Counted from the first letter of the stretch, positions 54,146 to 62,363 are shown. The stretch: 64,000 nucleotides of DNA from Streptomyces sp. NBC_01214 (GCF_026340975.1 NZ_JAPEOS010000001.1:4497001-4561000); one strand, 5' to 3'. A program made the numbers and translations. Notes: generated by a model not told the origin, from the sequence alone.

Positions 54146-54658
54146 TCAGTAGCGCAGCGCCGAACCGGTCTGCGCCGAGACCGTGCCCGACAGCTTGTGC
54201 GTACTGCGGGCCGTTCCCTGCCCCGTGCCCTTCCCGGCGACGTCCGTGATCGTCACGACCACGGTGTCGATGAGATTGCCGCTCTCGTCCTTGAACTCGA
54301 CCTGGACCGCGAAGGACTTCGTCGCGTCGTCGGTGTTCCGTGCCGTCACGGGGACCGTCGTGTATCCGTCGCCGTCGGTGGCCACCGCCCCCAGGGACAC
54401 CTGGTCCTTGGCATTCACCCCGTCCTTCACCCCGGCGAGCTTGTCCTTCGCGACGGCGGCCGCCGATTCGGCGGCCTTCGAGGCCTCGGCCGCGGCCGAC
54501 GAGACCGCCTCGCCGGCGGACTTCACCGCCGACGCGGCGCTCGACACGGCGCCAGCCGGGTTGCCGTCGCCGTCCGAACAGCCCGCGGCGCCGAGCGCCA
54601 CCACCGACAGCACCACCGCACCTGCCGCACCACGCATCCACGCGACCGTCGCCACCAT
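54146..54658 (-). CDS. Lipoprotein with Ala/Ser helical linker and FxLYD-like domain
   Basis: This 170-residue protein has a signal peptide ending in a lipobox (AAGAVVLSVVALGAAGC, Cys near 27), then a long Ala/Ser/Lys helical linker (about 35-80: SSAASAVKSAGEAVSSAAAE) and a β domain with YTTVPVTARNTDDATKSFAV (about 99-118) and E-F-K-D-E-S-G-N-L-I-D-T-V-V-V. The last part fits FxLYD/DUF4352-like domains of exported proteins. Function is unknown. The start may be ATG 54658, GTG 54655 or ATG 54637. It converges on the I36 gene. Confidence 0.8.
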   Translation of the reverse strand: MVATVAWMRGAAGAVVLSVVALGAAGCSDGDGNPAGAVSSAASAVKSAGEAVSSAAAEASKAAESAAAVAKDKLAGVKDGVNAKDQVSLGAVATDGDGYTTVPVTARNTDDATKSFAVQVEFKDESGNLIDTVVVTITDVAGKGTGQGTARSTHKLSGTVSAQTGSALRY

Positions 54659-54770
54659 GCCTCCACGGGTGTTCCGGACCTCCGGACCTCCCAGTCAAAG
54701 GGCCCGGCGGCCCGGCTGCCCCATGGGCGGGGCATCCGGGTGACCGCGCAGGGGCGGGGCCGCGAGGGCT

Positions 54771-55700
54771 TCAGGGGCGTTCCGCGGCGAGCCGGTGTTC
54801 GTGGACGCGCAGCTGGAGGGCGGCGAGGTCCAGCAGGGGGGTGGCCACGCCCAGCGCGCGGGCGTGGCGGGTGAGGTCGGTCAGGACGTGGTCGGCCTCC
54901 GTCGGTGCCCCGGCGACGAGATCGCGGTACAGGGACGGGGTGAGCGGGGAGCCGGGGCTCGTGAGGGTCGACGTGGTGAAGGCGAGCTCCGCCGCGGGCA
55001 CCGGGTGGCCCGCGGCCTCCGCCACCGCCGCGGTTTCGGAGATCAGCGCCGTGGCCAGGTCCGCGCCGCCCGGAACGGCGTTCACCTCTCCGATCGTGCC
55101 GCGCATCAGGCAGGTCAGGGCGACGAGAGCGGAGATGAAGACCCACTTGTGCCACATGGCCGCGACGATGTCCTCGCTCGCCGGCGAGTCGATGCCGGCC
55201 TCGGCCAGCACGCCGCGGATCGCGTCCACCCGGGCCGATGGGCGCGCGTCGAGCTCGCCGGTCAGGATGACCGCGGGCGGAGCCATGCGGAGGATGTCGC
55301 CGTCGTCGTTCAGGGTGGTGACCACCTTCGCGACGCCGCCCAGGACCGCTCCGGCACCCAGGCGCGCGACGAGCGTCCGGAGGTGCGCGACCCCGTTGAG
55401 CAGGGGTACGACGGCGGTGTCCGGGCCGACGGCGGGTTCGATGTCCGCCAGGGCCGTGTGCAGGGCGGTCGCCTTCACCGAGAGCAGGACCAGGTCGTAC
55501 GGTCCGGCCACGGCGCCGGCCGTCACCAGCTTCGGCGTGAGGTGGAGTTCCTCTCCCTGTCCCGCCACGCGCAGACCGCGGGCTTCCAGGGCCTTCGCCC
55601 GGCCCGGTCGGACCAGGAAGGAGACGTCCCGGCCCGCCGTGGCGAGCCGGGCGCCGAAGAACCCGCCGACGGCGCCGGCGCCGACCGTGAGGATCCGCAT
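54771..55700 (-). CDS. Ketopantoate reductase family (ApbA/PanE) enzyme
   Basis: This 309-residue protein begins at ATG 55700 with the NADP-binding motif in MRILTVGAGAVGGFFGARLA (GxGxxG). Further blocks are YDLVLLSVKATALHTALADI (about 68-87), V-P-L-L-N-G-V-A-H, the C-domain K-W-V-F-I-S-A-L and S-S-x-x-x-D-based helices. ApbA/PanE enzymes reduce 2-dehydropantoate to pantoate; distant members reduce other 2-keto acids. The gene lies downstream of a drug/metabolite transporter and an ArsR-type regulator on the same strand, so I infer an operon; a role in pantothenate supply is not proven. Confidence 0.9.
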   Translation of the reverse strand: MRILTVGAGAVGGFFGARLATAGRDVSFLVRPGRAKALEARGLRVAGQGEELHLTPKLVTAGAVAGPYDLVLLSVKATALHTALADIEPAVGPDTAVVPLLNGVAHLRTLVARLGAGAVLGGVAKVVTTLNDDGDILRMAPPAVILTGELDARPSARVDAIRGVLAEAGIDSPASEDIVAAMWHKWVFISALVALTCLMRGTIGEVNAVPGGADLATALISETAAVAEAAGHPVPAAELAFTTSTLTSPGSPLTPSLYRDLVAGAPTEADHVLTDLTRHARALGVATPLLDLAALQLRVHEHRLAAERP

Positions 55701-55769
55701 GAAGGGTTCCTTTCGAGGGAGGGGAAGGGAGGGGGAGGGAGGGGAGTCGGGGGAGGAGACGGGGACCGG

Positions 55770-56711
55770 TCAGGTCCGGCCCGCACCGAGCGGGCTGTCC
55801 TCGACGGGAGTCCGCGGGGCGCGCGGCGCGTACCGGGAGACGGCCACGCCCGCCAGGCAGAGCGCCCCTCCGAGGAGGGTCAGCCAGGCCGGCACCTCGC
55901 CCAGGAGGGCCCAACTCAGCAGCACGACGATGGCCGGGACGGCGTACGTGGTCGCCCCCAGCTTGCCGGCGGGCATGCGGGCCAGGGCGTAGGTCCACGT
56001 GGTGAAGGCGAGGGCGGTCGGCACCGCGCCCAGGTAGACCATGTTCAGGGTCGCGGACACCGGCGCCCCGGGCAGCTCCGCGAACAGCCGGCCCGCGAAG
56101 GGCAGGCAGGCCACCGTTCCCGTCAGGCAGGCGAAGGTGGTGACCTGGAGGGGAGTGCCGTAGGAGAGCGCGGGCTTCTGGGCGATGACGCCGGATGCGT
56201 AGGCCACCGCCGCGAGCAGGCAGAGCACGACCCCGAGCACCGAGGTGGAGCCGCCGTCCCCGGACGACATGGACAGACCCACGACCACCGCTCCGGCGAA
56301 GGAGACGGCCATGCCCACCAGGAGCCGCGGGGGCAGCGCCTCGCCGAGGAGGCGGGCCGCGAGGAGCGCCATCAGGATGGGCCCGGTGTTCACCAGCAGC
56401 GACGCCGTGCCCGCGTCGACCAGCCGTTCACCCCAGTTCAGGACGATCGTGTAGCCGCAGAACCACACCGCGCCGGACACCAGGATCCCGCGCCAGGCCT
56501 CGCGGGGCGGCAGGCCCTGGCGGCTGATCAGGAGCAGTACCACGAGCACCAGCGAGGCGGCCAGCAGTCGGCCGAGGGCCAGGGCGCCGGGCGAGTACGC
56601 GCTGCCCGCGCTGCGGATGGAGACGAAGGCGGAGGCCCAGGCGAACACCGTGAAGGTGACGGCGCCGACCGTGAGGGCGCCGGGCGGGATCGAGCTCGAG
56701 CGGAACGTCAT
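55770..56711 (-). CDS. EamA/DMT-family transporter
   Basis: This 313-residue membrane protein has ten predicted helices in two EamA halves: ALTVGAVTFTVFAWASAFVS (about 12-31), LVVLLLISRQGLPP, GILVSGAVWFCGYTIVLN, ASLLVNTGPILMALLAARLL, LLVGMAVSFAGAVVVGLSMS, then VLGVVLCLLAAVAYASGVIA, TTFACLTGTVACLPFAGRLF, TLNMVYLGAVPTALAFTTWT, VPAIVVLLSWALLGEVP and LTLLGGALCLAGVAVSRYAP. DMT transporters of this type export metabolites or amino acids; substrate unknown. The gap to the PanE-like gene (55701-55769) is G-rich polypurine. The gap to the ArsR gene is 70 bases. Confidence 0.9.
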   Translation of the reverse strand: MTFRSSSIPPGALTVGAVTFTVFAWASAFVSIRSAGSAYSPGALALGRLLAASLVLVVLLLISRQGLPPREAWRGILVSGAVWFCGYTIVLNWGERLVDAGTASLLVNTGPILMALLAARLLGEALPPRLLVGMAVSFAGAVVVGLSMSSGDGGSTSVLGVVLCLLAAVAYASGVIAQKPALSYGTPLQVTTFACLTGTVACLPFAGRLFAELPGAPVSATLNMVYLGAVPTALAFTTWTYALARMPAGKLGATTYAVPAIVVLLSWALLGEVPAWLTLLGGALCLAGVAVSRYAPRAPRTPVEDSPLGAGRT

Positions 56712-56781
56712 GCGCCCACCCTACGGCCGCAACATTTCGGTGTCGACCGAATTGACGGCCGATCGTGCGGGGCGGTGCGGA

Positions 56782-57519
56782 TCAGCTCCACGCCTCCGGT
56801 GTGAGTCCCAGCAGATCTCCGAAGGCCCGCTCCCCGGCATCGGTCACCTCCAGGGCCCGGCCGCCGCCCGCCGGGCGCACCACCCACTCCTCCTGCGCCG
56901 CCCGCGCACACAGCCGCGCCCCGGCGAGGCCGCCCAGGTGGCGGCGCCGCTCGGTCCAGTCCAGGCAGGAACTCGCCAGTCGCCTGCGTCCCTCGCCGGC
57001 CAGGCTGATGCCCGCGTCGGCGCACCAGGCCCGGCCGGCCTCCGTCAGTTCGAACACGTCCTGCGTACGCAGCAGCCCGCGCCGCTCCATCGCATCGGTC
57101 ACCGCCATGCCGAGCCGCCCGGCGAAGTGGTCGTAGCAGGTCCGGGCGCGGGCCAGCGGGTCCGGCGCAGCGACCACGGGCACGGCGTGCGCCGCGTCCC
57201 GGTCCGGAATGGCGTGCGAGGCCAGCTCGTCGATCAGGCGGGCGGTCGCGGCGTCGGCGATGCGCACGTAGCTGTGGCGGCCCTGCCGTTCGGTCACGCA
57301 GATGCCCGCGTCGAGCAGTCGGGTCAGATGGCCGCTGATGGTGGACGGTGCCACCGCGGTGATCCGGGCCAGCTCGCCCGCGGTCCAGGCGCGCCCCTCC
57401 AGCAGCGTCATGCAGATCGCAGCGCGCGTCTCGTCGGCCAGGGCCGAGGCGAAGGCGGCCAGCAGGGCCGCGGGGGCCGCCGTGCCCGCGGACGTCGATC
57501 CGGGATGCGTCTCGTTCAT
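56782..57519 (-). CDS. ArsR-type winged-helix regulator with C-terminal extension
   Basis: This 245-residue protein starts at ATG 57519. The N-terminal part (about 15-95) is an ArsR-like winged helix: AALLAAFASALADETRAAIC, MTLLEGRAWTAGELARITAV, APSTISGHLTRLLDAGICVT (recognition helix) and RQGRHSYVRIADAATARLID. It lacks the CVC motif of metal-sensing ArsR proteins. The remaining 150 residues form a second domain of unknown kind (with RTCYDHFAGRLGMAVTDAME and LTEAGRAWCADAGISL), which resembles a duplicated winged helix. This architecture is common in regulators next to EamA/MFS exporters; the two downstream genes are likely targets. Confidence 0.88.
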   Translation of the reverse strand: MNETHPGSTSAGTAAPAALLAAFASALADETRAAICMTLLEGRAWTAGELARITAVAPSTISGHLTRLLDAGICVTERQGRHSYVRIADAATARLIDELASHAIPDRDAAHAVPVVAAPDPLARARTCYDHFAGRLGMAVTDAMERRGLLRTQDVFELTEAGRAWCADAGISLAGEGRRRLASSCLDWTERRRHLGGLAGARLCARAAQEEWVVRPAGGGRALEVTDAGERAFGDLLGLTPEAWS

Positions 57520-57636
57520 ACGTCCAGGATGCCCCATGATTTCGGTAAACAGCGAACGATTGGTACGGGTCGGTACGGGTCGAGGTCCACTCGTCCGGAC
57601 GGCCCCGGTGTCGGTGGCCCCACCTATTCTTCCGGC

Positions 57637-57945
57637 ATGTCAGTGAACATCGATCTTGCTTTCACCGTCACCCGGGTCGCCGACGAGCCGCAGGCCTGGG
57701 CGATCGTCCGCGCCCTGCAGGAGCTGATGTACGAGGAGGACATAGCGAACCAGGTCACCATCGGCGTAGCGGTGGACGAGGCCGGCGCGCACTTCGTCTC
57801 CGGGGACTCGGACTTCCCGCTCGGCATCTCCCGCTTCTACCTGTGGCAACCGCACTTCGAGGGGGTCTTCGCGGCGACGGTCGCCGCAGTGGCGGCAGGA
57901 GCCGAGCCGGAAATCCGTTGGGGTTACCCGGACGAGGAGTACTGA
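57637..57945 (+). CDS. Conserved-looking 102-residue protein of unknown function
   Basis: ATG 57637 opens a 102-residue acidic protein: MSVNIDLAFTVTRVADEPQA, then WAIVRALQELMYEEDIANQV, F-V-S-G-D-S-D-F-P-L-G-I-S-R-F and a C-terminal W-G-Y-P-D-E-E-Y. It has a mixed α/β pattern with a conserved-looking aromatic segment (FYLWQPHFEGVFAATV). No name is known to me. It diverges from the ArsR gene (117 bases apart) and converges on the MpaB-type gene. Confidence 0.68.
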   Translation: MSVNIDLAFTVTRVADEPQAWAIVRALQELMYEEDIANQVTIGVAVDEAGAHFVSGDSDFPLGISRFYLWQPHFEGVFAATVAAVAAGAEPEIRWGYPDEEY

Positions 57946-57956
57946 GAGGTCCGCCC

Positions 57957-58841
57957 TCAGCCGGGCGGGGGCGGCGGGGGAGCCGGCGGCAACGCCCAGC
58001 GGATCGCGCGGGTCACGGCCCGGCCGCCCGCACGAGCGGCGAGGGGCGGTATCCGGGCGGCCGCGGGCACCTCGGCGGCCACGGCCGCCTTCGCCCAGGG
58101 CGGCAGCAGGTCCACGGCCGCCGCCGCCAGCAGCGCGTACGGCAACCGGGCGGCCCCCGGCAGCGGGGGATCGGTCAGCAGGAACCGCGCGGTGTCCCGG
58201 GAGGCCGCCGTCGCCCGTAGGGCGGGCCGGTACCGCGCCATCCGCAGAGCCAGCTCATGCCGGCTCTCCGGCGGCCGGTCCGCGCCCAGCGCGCGGGCCA
58301 CGCGGGCCGTGTCGGCGAGGTACGCGTCGCAGCCCGCGGGATCCAAAGGGCTCCTGCCGTACCGCTGGTGGGCCCGCAGGAAGCAGTCCGCCTCGGCGAT
58401 GTGCACCCAGGTCAGCAACTCCGGATCGTCGGCCCGGTACGGGATGCCGTCGGCCGTCCGACCCCGGATGCGCGCGTGCACCTCCCGTACGCGGGCCACC
58501 GCCGCCTCGGCGTCGGAGCTCGTACCGAACGTGGTGACGGCCAGGAAGGTACTGGTGCGGTGCAGCCGCCCCCACGGGTCTCCCCGGTACCCCGAGTGCG
58601 CCGCCACGGCCGCCATCGCGAGGGGGTGCAGGGACTGGAGCAGCAGGGCGGCCAGCCCGCCGACGAACATCGACGCGTCCCCGTGGACCCGCCGCACCGG
58701 CCGTTCCGGCGCGAACCACCGGGGTCCGGGCGCCGTGTGGATCCGCGCCCTGTTCCGGGGCCCGTCCGGCCCGGCGACGCGCAGGAAGACCGCCTCGCCG
58801 GCGTGCCGCCTGATCCGCTGGACCGTCGTCGCCCGTGCCAT
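57957..58841 (-). CDS. Oxygenase MpaB-type (DUF2236) protein
   Basis: This 294-residue protein begins at ATG 58841. DUF2236 features: G-D-A-S-M-F-V-G-G-L-A-A-L-L-L-Q-S-L-H-P (about 53-72), FLAVTTFGTSSDAEAAVARV (about 98-117), WVHIAEADCFLRAHQRYGRS (about 146-165, H-x-x-x-x-D pattern) and Y-P-x-L-R-A. These proteins include latex-cleaving Lcp-like heme oxygenases and the fungal MpaB oxygenase; conserved His residues bind heme in Lcp. Here the substrate is unknown. The C-terminus is proline-rich (ALPPAPPPPPPG). It ends 11 bases from the gene at 57945, with convergent orientation. Confidence 0.87.
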   Translation of the reverse strand: MARATTVQRIRRHAGEAVFLRVAGPDGPRNRARIHTAPGPRWFAPERPVRRVHGDASMFVGGLAALLLQSLHPLAMAAVAAHSGYRGDPWGRLHRTSTFLAVTTFGTSSDAEAAVARVREVHARIRGRTADGIPYRADDPELLTWVHIAEADCFLRAHQRYGRSPLDPAGCDAYLADTARVARALGADRPPESRHELALRMARYRPALRATAASRDTARFLLTDPPLPGAARLPYALLAAAAVDLLPPWAKAAVAAEVPAAARIPPLAARAGGRAVTRAIRWALPPAPPPPPPG

Positions 58842-58899
58842 ATGCCCAGTATGTGCCGCTACCTGGTCCGGGCGACGCGGCACGTCCTCCGGCCGTGGA

Positions 58900-59259
58900 T
58901 CACAGCCAGCGCGGCGGGATGATGCCGTAGTAACCGCCCAGCAGCTGCCGGTAGTCAGTGCTCTCCAGGTGCTCGTCCCGGATGAACTCCGGGGCGTCCT
59001 TGACCTGTTCCCTGGTCAGCTCGACGCGGATCCGCTTCTCCTCCACATCGATGCCGGTGACGGTGCTCGCGGGGAGGAGGACCTCCTTGCCGAAGATCCA
59101 CGGGCCGGTGTCCACGACCAGATAGGCCGATCCCGCCTCGTCGGAATGCTTGTCGACCTTTCCGATGGTGCCGTCGGCCGCCTCCACCTTGTAGCCGTAC
59201 AGGTCCACGTCCGTGATGCGGTCAACGGTGACGCGGTAGGCCCAGACGTTTTCAGACAT
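58900..59259 (-). CDS. PRC-barrel domain protein, paralogue of 14106-14489
   Basis: This 119-residue protein starts at ATG 59259 (behind GGGAG) and closely resembles the one at 14106: YGYKVEAADGTIGKVDKHSD (about 21-40), AYLVVDTGPWIFGKEVLLPA (about 45-64), and D-A-P-E-F-I-R-D-E-H. The two copies differ in the C-terminal 15 residues and in isolated positions, showing an old duplication. PRC-barrels mediate protein or RNA contacts; function unknown. It lies next to a DUF2236 gene and shares no operon. Confidence 0.88.
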   Translation of the reverse strand: MSENVWAYRVTVDRITDVDLYGYKVEAADGTIGKVDKHSDEAGSAYLVVDTGPWIFGKEVLLPASTVTGIDVEEKRIRVELTREQVKDAPEFIRDEHLESTDYRQLLGGYYGIIPPRWL

Positions 59260-59367
59260 GAGCGGAACAGCTCCCTCGATCGATCCGTGTCGTCACCGCG
59301 CGCCTGCCCGGTGCGGCCGCGGTTACACGCCCGCCCCCGATCCGGGGCTCGGGGTTACGCTCCGCAG

Positions 59368-59769
59368 ATGGAACGCGCCGAGGTACTCAAGCGAGTGATC
59401 GCCATCCTCACCGACGCCCAGGACATCCGCCGGGCCGCCGAAGCCGGGGAGAGCGACGGGAGCGGCGGGGCCGGGGGGACCGGGGAAGACGGCGCCGGGT
59501 CGCCGCCGACGGCCGGTGTGGCCACCTTGCTCCTGAACGAGATGCTGCCGTCGATCAGGGTGCCGGCCGACGCGTCTCCGCAGGAGGTGGCCGCCCTGGT
59601 GGCGGAGGCGCTCGGGCCGGCCCTGCACACCATGGTCTCGGGCTTCAGCCTGGCGTTCACCAGCCTCGCGATGGTGCACGACAGCGGGCGGACGGACATC
59701 TCCTCGCTCGGGGTGCTCCAGGAGCTCGCCCTGGAGATCGAGGCGGGGACCTACGACGAGGGCCCGTAG
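59368..59769 (+). CDS. Hypothetical protein, 133 residues
   Basis: This 133-residue protein starts at ATG 59368 without a clear ribosome-binding site. It has an N-terminal helix (MERAEVLKRVIAILTDAQDI), a Gly/Ser/Glu-rich linker (about 25-47) and a second helical half (VATLLLNEMLPSIRVPADAS, PQEVAALVAEALGPALHTMV, LGVLQELALEIEAGTYDEGP). The hydrophobic pattern of the second half is amphipathic rather than membrane-spanning. I do not recognise the family. It is followed by an array of CCGGACGT-type repeats. Confidence 0.6.
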   Translation: MERAEVLKRVIAILTDAQDIRRAAEAGESDGSGGAGGTGEDGAGSPPTAGVATLLLNEMLPSIRVPADASPQEVAALVAEALGPALHTMVSGFSLAFTSLAMVHDSGRTDISSLGVLQELALEIEAGTYDEGP

Positions 59770-59800
59770 GCCCTCGCCGCCGCTCCCCGCCCCGCCGCGG

Positions 59801-59882
59801 CCGTCCAGCCGTCCGGACATCCAGCCGTCCGGACGTGCGGACGTCCGGACGTCCGGTGGTCAGGCCGTCCGGACGTCCGGCC
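59801..59882 (+). repeat. Cluster of palindromic CGTCCGGA / CCGGACGTCCGG repeats
   Basis: The stretch is made of overlapping GTCCGGAC palindromes, with CGTCCGGACGTCCGG repeated at the right end and several near copies (GCCGTCCGGACAT, GCCGTCCGGACGT). It lies between the convergent genes ending at 59769 and 59891. It could fold into several hairpins and serve as a bidirectional terminator. Confidence 0.5.
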
Positions 59883-59890
59883 CGGCGCCG

Positions 59891-60076
59891 TTACTCCGCG
59901 TCGTCGTCGCTCGTACGGGTCGTCTTGCGCTCCTGTCGCCGCCTCAGTTCCTCTGGGCTCTTGCCCTCGACACGCTTGCTGGCCTCGGGGTGTACCGGGT
60001 CCGGACCGGGGTGCTCCTGCGCCTGCTCCGCACGCCCTTCTCCCGCCTTCTCTCGCTTGTCCTCCGTACCGGCCAT
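59891..60076 (-). CDS. Small hydrophilic protein, 61 residues
   Basis: ATG 60076, with GAGAGGAAG just upstream, opens a 61-residue protein: MAGTEDKREKAGEGRAEQAQ, then EHPGPDPVHPEASKRVEGKS and PEELRRRQERKTTRTSDDDA. It is extremely charged, with no hydrophobic core, like stress-type small proteins (CsbD and similar). No domain is recognised. It diverges from the FUSC gene, 170 bases apart. Confidence 0.65.
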   Translation of the reverse strand: MAGTEDKREKAGEGRAEQAQEHPGPDPVHPEASKRVEGKSPEELRRRQERKTTRTSDDDAE

Positions 60077-60246
60077 GGCTTCCTCTCCCTCGTAGTCGTG
60101 GATCTCGCTGACCGGGGTTGCCCCGGACGCCCACCTCCTGCCCGCGAACGGCCGGGTCGCCCTCCTCCTACGGCCCATCCTCGGCCGATCGGGACCATGC
60201 GGCCACGCCATGCGTCATCCGGCCCAGCAGCGGGAAGGCGCCCCGC

Positions 60247-61443
60247 ATGCCGGAAACGATCAGCAGCCTCGCCACTCGTGTCGCACGCCGTCGCCGTGAG
60301 CCGGTCGCCGTCCAGGCCCTGCGTTCCACCGCCGCCGCCGTGATCAGCTACGTCGTTGCGCTGCGCCTGAGCAGCGAGCCACTCCCACTGACCGCGCCAC
60401 TGACCGCCCTGCTCGTCGTCCAGGTCACCCTGTACTCCACCCTCACCACCAGCATCCGCCGGGTGAACTCGGTGGTCGTCGGCGTCCTGATCGCGATCGG
60501 CTTCAGCGCGCTGGTGGGTCTGACCTGGTGGAGCCTCGGGCTGCTGATCCTCGCCTCGCTGGTCGTGGGCCACCTGGTGCGCGTGGACGAGTTCGTGCCG
60601 GAGGTCGCGATCAGCGCCATGCTCGTCCTCGGCGTCACCCAGGTCACGGACACCGCCTGGGACCGGGTCCTGGAGACGATCATCGGCGCGGTGGTCGGGC
60701 TGCTGGTCAACCTGCTCCTGGCGCCACCCGTGTGGGTCGGCCCGGCCGGGGCCGCGATCACCGACCTCGCCGGGCGCATGAGCCGGCTGCTCGACCACCT
60801 GGGCGAGGAACCCTCCGGACCGACCAGGGTCGAGCAGGCCGCGGCCCGGCTGCACGAGGCGCGCCGCCTCGACAACGACATCGCCCAGGTCGACGCCGCC
60901 CTCCGGCAGGCCGAGGACAGCCTCCGGCTCAATCCGCGGGTCAAGGAGGGGCTGCTCTTCAGGCTGGTGCTGCGCACCGGCCTGGACACCCTGGAGATCT
61001 GCGCGGTCGTGCTCCGCGTGGCCTGCCGGACGCTGACCGACCTGGCACGGGCCCGCCCCGACGGTCCGTTGTTCGATCCCGCGACCGCGACCGCGCTGCG
61101 GCAGGTCCTCCGCCACACGGCCATCGCGGTGGAAAGCTTCGCCCAGCTGATCACCGCGCAGGTCAGTGCCAACGCGGAAGAGGCGGAGGCCCGGTTGACC
61201 GGCGAACTGGCCGTCGCCCGGGCCCACCGCGACCGACTCGCGGTCCTGCTGCTGGCCTCCGCCCGCGAGGACCCGGCACACTGGCAGCTGAGCGGGGCGC
61301 TGCTCGCCGAGATCGACCGGGTCCTGGACGAGCTGGGCGTGGACAAGCGCTCCCAGCGCCTGTTGGAGGAGCTCGATCAGCACACCCGCTCGCGGCGCGG
61401 GCGTTGGAAGTCGCTGAAGGGGCCGCGGCAAGGCCGTGGGTGA
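60247..61443 (+). CDS. FUSC/aromatic acid exporter-like membrane protein
   Basis: This 398-residue protein has an N-terminal membrane domain of six helices (about 25-175; AAAVISYVVALRLSSEPLPL, APLTALLVVQVTLYSTLTTS, NSVVVGVLIAIGFSALVGLT, WWSLGLLILASLVVGHLVRV, AISAMLVLGVTQVTDTAWDR, IIGAVVGLLVNLLLAPPVWV) and a long cytoplasmic helical domain (about 180-398) rich in Arg and Glu. P-L-T-A-x-L-x-V-Q-V-T and the G-x-x-V-G-x-x-V-N-x-x-x-A-P-P motif are typical of FUSC_2/ArAE proteins, thought to export aromatic acids or similar. ATG 60247 is chosen as the first start of the membrane domain. Confidence 0.87.
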   Translation: MPETISSLATRVARRRREPVAVQALRSTAAAVISYVVALRLSSEPLPLTAPLTALLVVQVTLYSTLTTSIRRVNSVVVGVLIAIGFSALVGLTWWSLGLLILASLVVGHLVRVDEFVPEVAISAMLVLGVTQVTDTAWDRVLETIIGAVVGLLVNLLLAPPVWVGPAGAAITDLAGRMSRLLDHLGEEPSGPTRVEQAAARLHEARRLDNDIAQVDAALRQAEDSLRLNPRVKEGLLFRLVLRTGLDTLEICAVVLRVACRTLTDLARARPDGPLFDPATATALRQVLRHTAIAVESFAQLITAQVSANAEEAEARLTGELAVARAHRDRLAVLLLASAREDPAHWQLSGALLAEIDRVLDELGVDKRSQRLLEELDQHTRSRRGRWKSLKGPRQGRG

Positions 61444-61458
61444 GGGAAGGCAGGGGTC

Positions 61459-61845
61459 ATGGTGCACGTACTGGGCAGCAGGGTCCTCTTGCGCCCCACG
61501 GACCCCGAACGCTCGCGCGCCTTCTACGGCGACACCCTCGGGCTCGCCGTCCACCGCGAGTTCGGCACCGGCCCCGACCGCGGCACCGTCTACTTCCTCG
61601 GCGGCGGCTTCCTCGAACTGTCCGGCCGTGCCGAGGCGCCGCCCGCGCCGGGCCTGCGGTTGTGGCTCCAGGTCGCGGACGTGCAGGCGGCGTACGAGGA
61701 ACTGCGGGGCCGGGGCGCCGAGGTGGTGCGGCCTCCCGAGCGCGAACCGTGGGGTCTGATCGAGATGTGGATCGTCGACCCCGACGGCGTCCGGATCGCC
61801 GTGGTGGAGGTCCCCTCCGACCACCCCTTGCGCTTCCGCCCCTGA
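61459..61845 (+). CDS. Small glyoxalase/VOC protein
   Basis: This 128-residue protein starts at ATG 61459, 15 bases after the FUSC stop, behind AAGGCAGGGG. It has a single VOC module: VLGSRVLLRPTDPERSRAFY (about 4-23), G-D-T-L-G-L-A-V-H-R-E-F, V-Y-F-L-G-G-G-F-L-E-L-S-G, then V-A-D-V-Q-A-A-Y-E-E-L and a C-terminal I-E-M-W-I-V-D-P-D-G-V-R-I-A. Members act as glyoxalase, fosfomycin or bleomycin resistance proteins or dioxygenases; the exact function is not clear. It appears co-transcribed with the exporter-like gene. Confidence 0.88.
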   Translation: MVHVLGSRVLLRPTDPERSRAFYGDTLGLAVHREFGTGPDRGTVYFLGGGFLELSGRAEAPPAPGLRLWLQVADVQAAYEELRGRGAEVVRPPEREPWGLIEMWIVDPDGVRIAVVEVPSDHPLRFRP

Positions 61846-61866
61846 CCCGAGGCCGCGCGACAGGGT

Positions 61867-62259
61867 CTAGCGGGCGCTGCCGAGGTCGCGGTCGGACTCG
61901 GATCCTTCGAGCATCAAGGTGGTCTCCTCGATGCGGCTGAAGCGGCCGTCGGGCGCGAACTCGCCGAACAGGTAGACCTCCGTGCGCACCGTCGAACCGT
62001 CCGTCTTCGTGACGTGGACGGTGTGCCGGTCGGCGTACTTGCGGCCGTCGTACAGCTCCTCGTGGACCTCGACGCGGCCGTGGTCGACGACGGTGCGCAG
62101 GTGGGTGATGTGCTCGATGAAGCCGGCCCGGTCCGCCCACTCGCCGTCCGTGCGCTGACGGTATTCCGGGGCGAAGTGGCGGTCGGCGGCCTCCTGAACG
62201 GTGAGGTCGCGGTTGAGGAGCAGGTCGGTGAGGGCGGCGGTGATTCCGGTGCGGGTCAT
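61867..62259 (-). CDS. SnoaL/NTF2-like protein, probably under MarR control
   Basis: This 130-residue protein starts at ATG 62259. It has a cone-like NTF2 pattern with an N-terminal helix (ITAALTDLLLNRDLTVQEAA), the conserved core Y-R-Q-R-T-D-G-E-W-A-D-R-A-G-F-I-E-H and β-strands (RVEVHEELYDGRKYADRHTV, V-R-T-E-V-Y-L-F-G-E-F, I-E-E-T-T-L-M). Members of the SnoaL-like group bind or convert small hydrophobic molecules, or are of unknown function. It is divergent from a MarR gene across two identical 7-3-7 palindromes (62294-62310 and 62334-62350). Confidence 0.87.
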   Translation of the reverse strand: MTRTGITAALTDLLLNRDLTVQEAADRHFAPEYRQRTDGEWADRAGFIEHITHLRTVVDHGRVEVHEELYDGRKYADRHTVHVTKTDGSTVRTEVYLFGEFAPDGRFSRIEETTLMLEGSESDRDLGSAR

Positions 62260-62293
62260 GGGACTGCCTTTCGATGGGAAGCGGATCGATGAT

Positions 62294-62310
62294 GCGTGCG
62301 CGACGCACGC
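62294..62310. promoter_or_regulatory. MarR operator palindrome, copy 1
   Basis: GCGTGCG-CGA-CGCACGC (62294-62310) has perfect 7-base arms around a 3-base spacer, set 40 bases (about four helical turns) from copy 2. The two are embedded in the same GATGCGTGCGC context. Position and repeat type fit a dimeric winged-helix regulator that controls both divergent genes. Confidence 0.7.
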
Positions 62311-62333
62311 TCTTCGCTCACCGTAGCAGTGAT

Positions 62334-62350
62334 GCGTGCGCAGCGCACGC
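62334..62350. promoter_or_regulatory. MarR operator palindrome, copy 2
   Basis: GCGTGCG-CAG-CGCACGC (62334-62350) repeats copy 1 exactly in its arms. It ends 13 bases before the MarR start codon, overlapping where a promoter or the mRNA start should be. Autorepression is the simplest reading. Confidence 0.7.
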
Positions 62351-62363
62351 TATTCTTTCGGTC

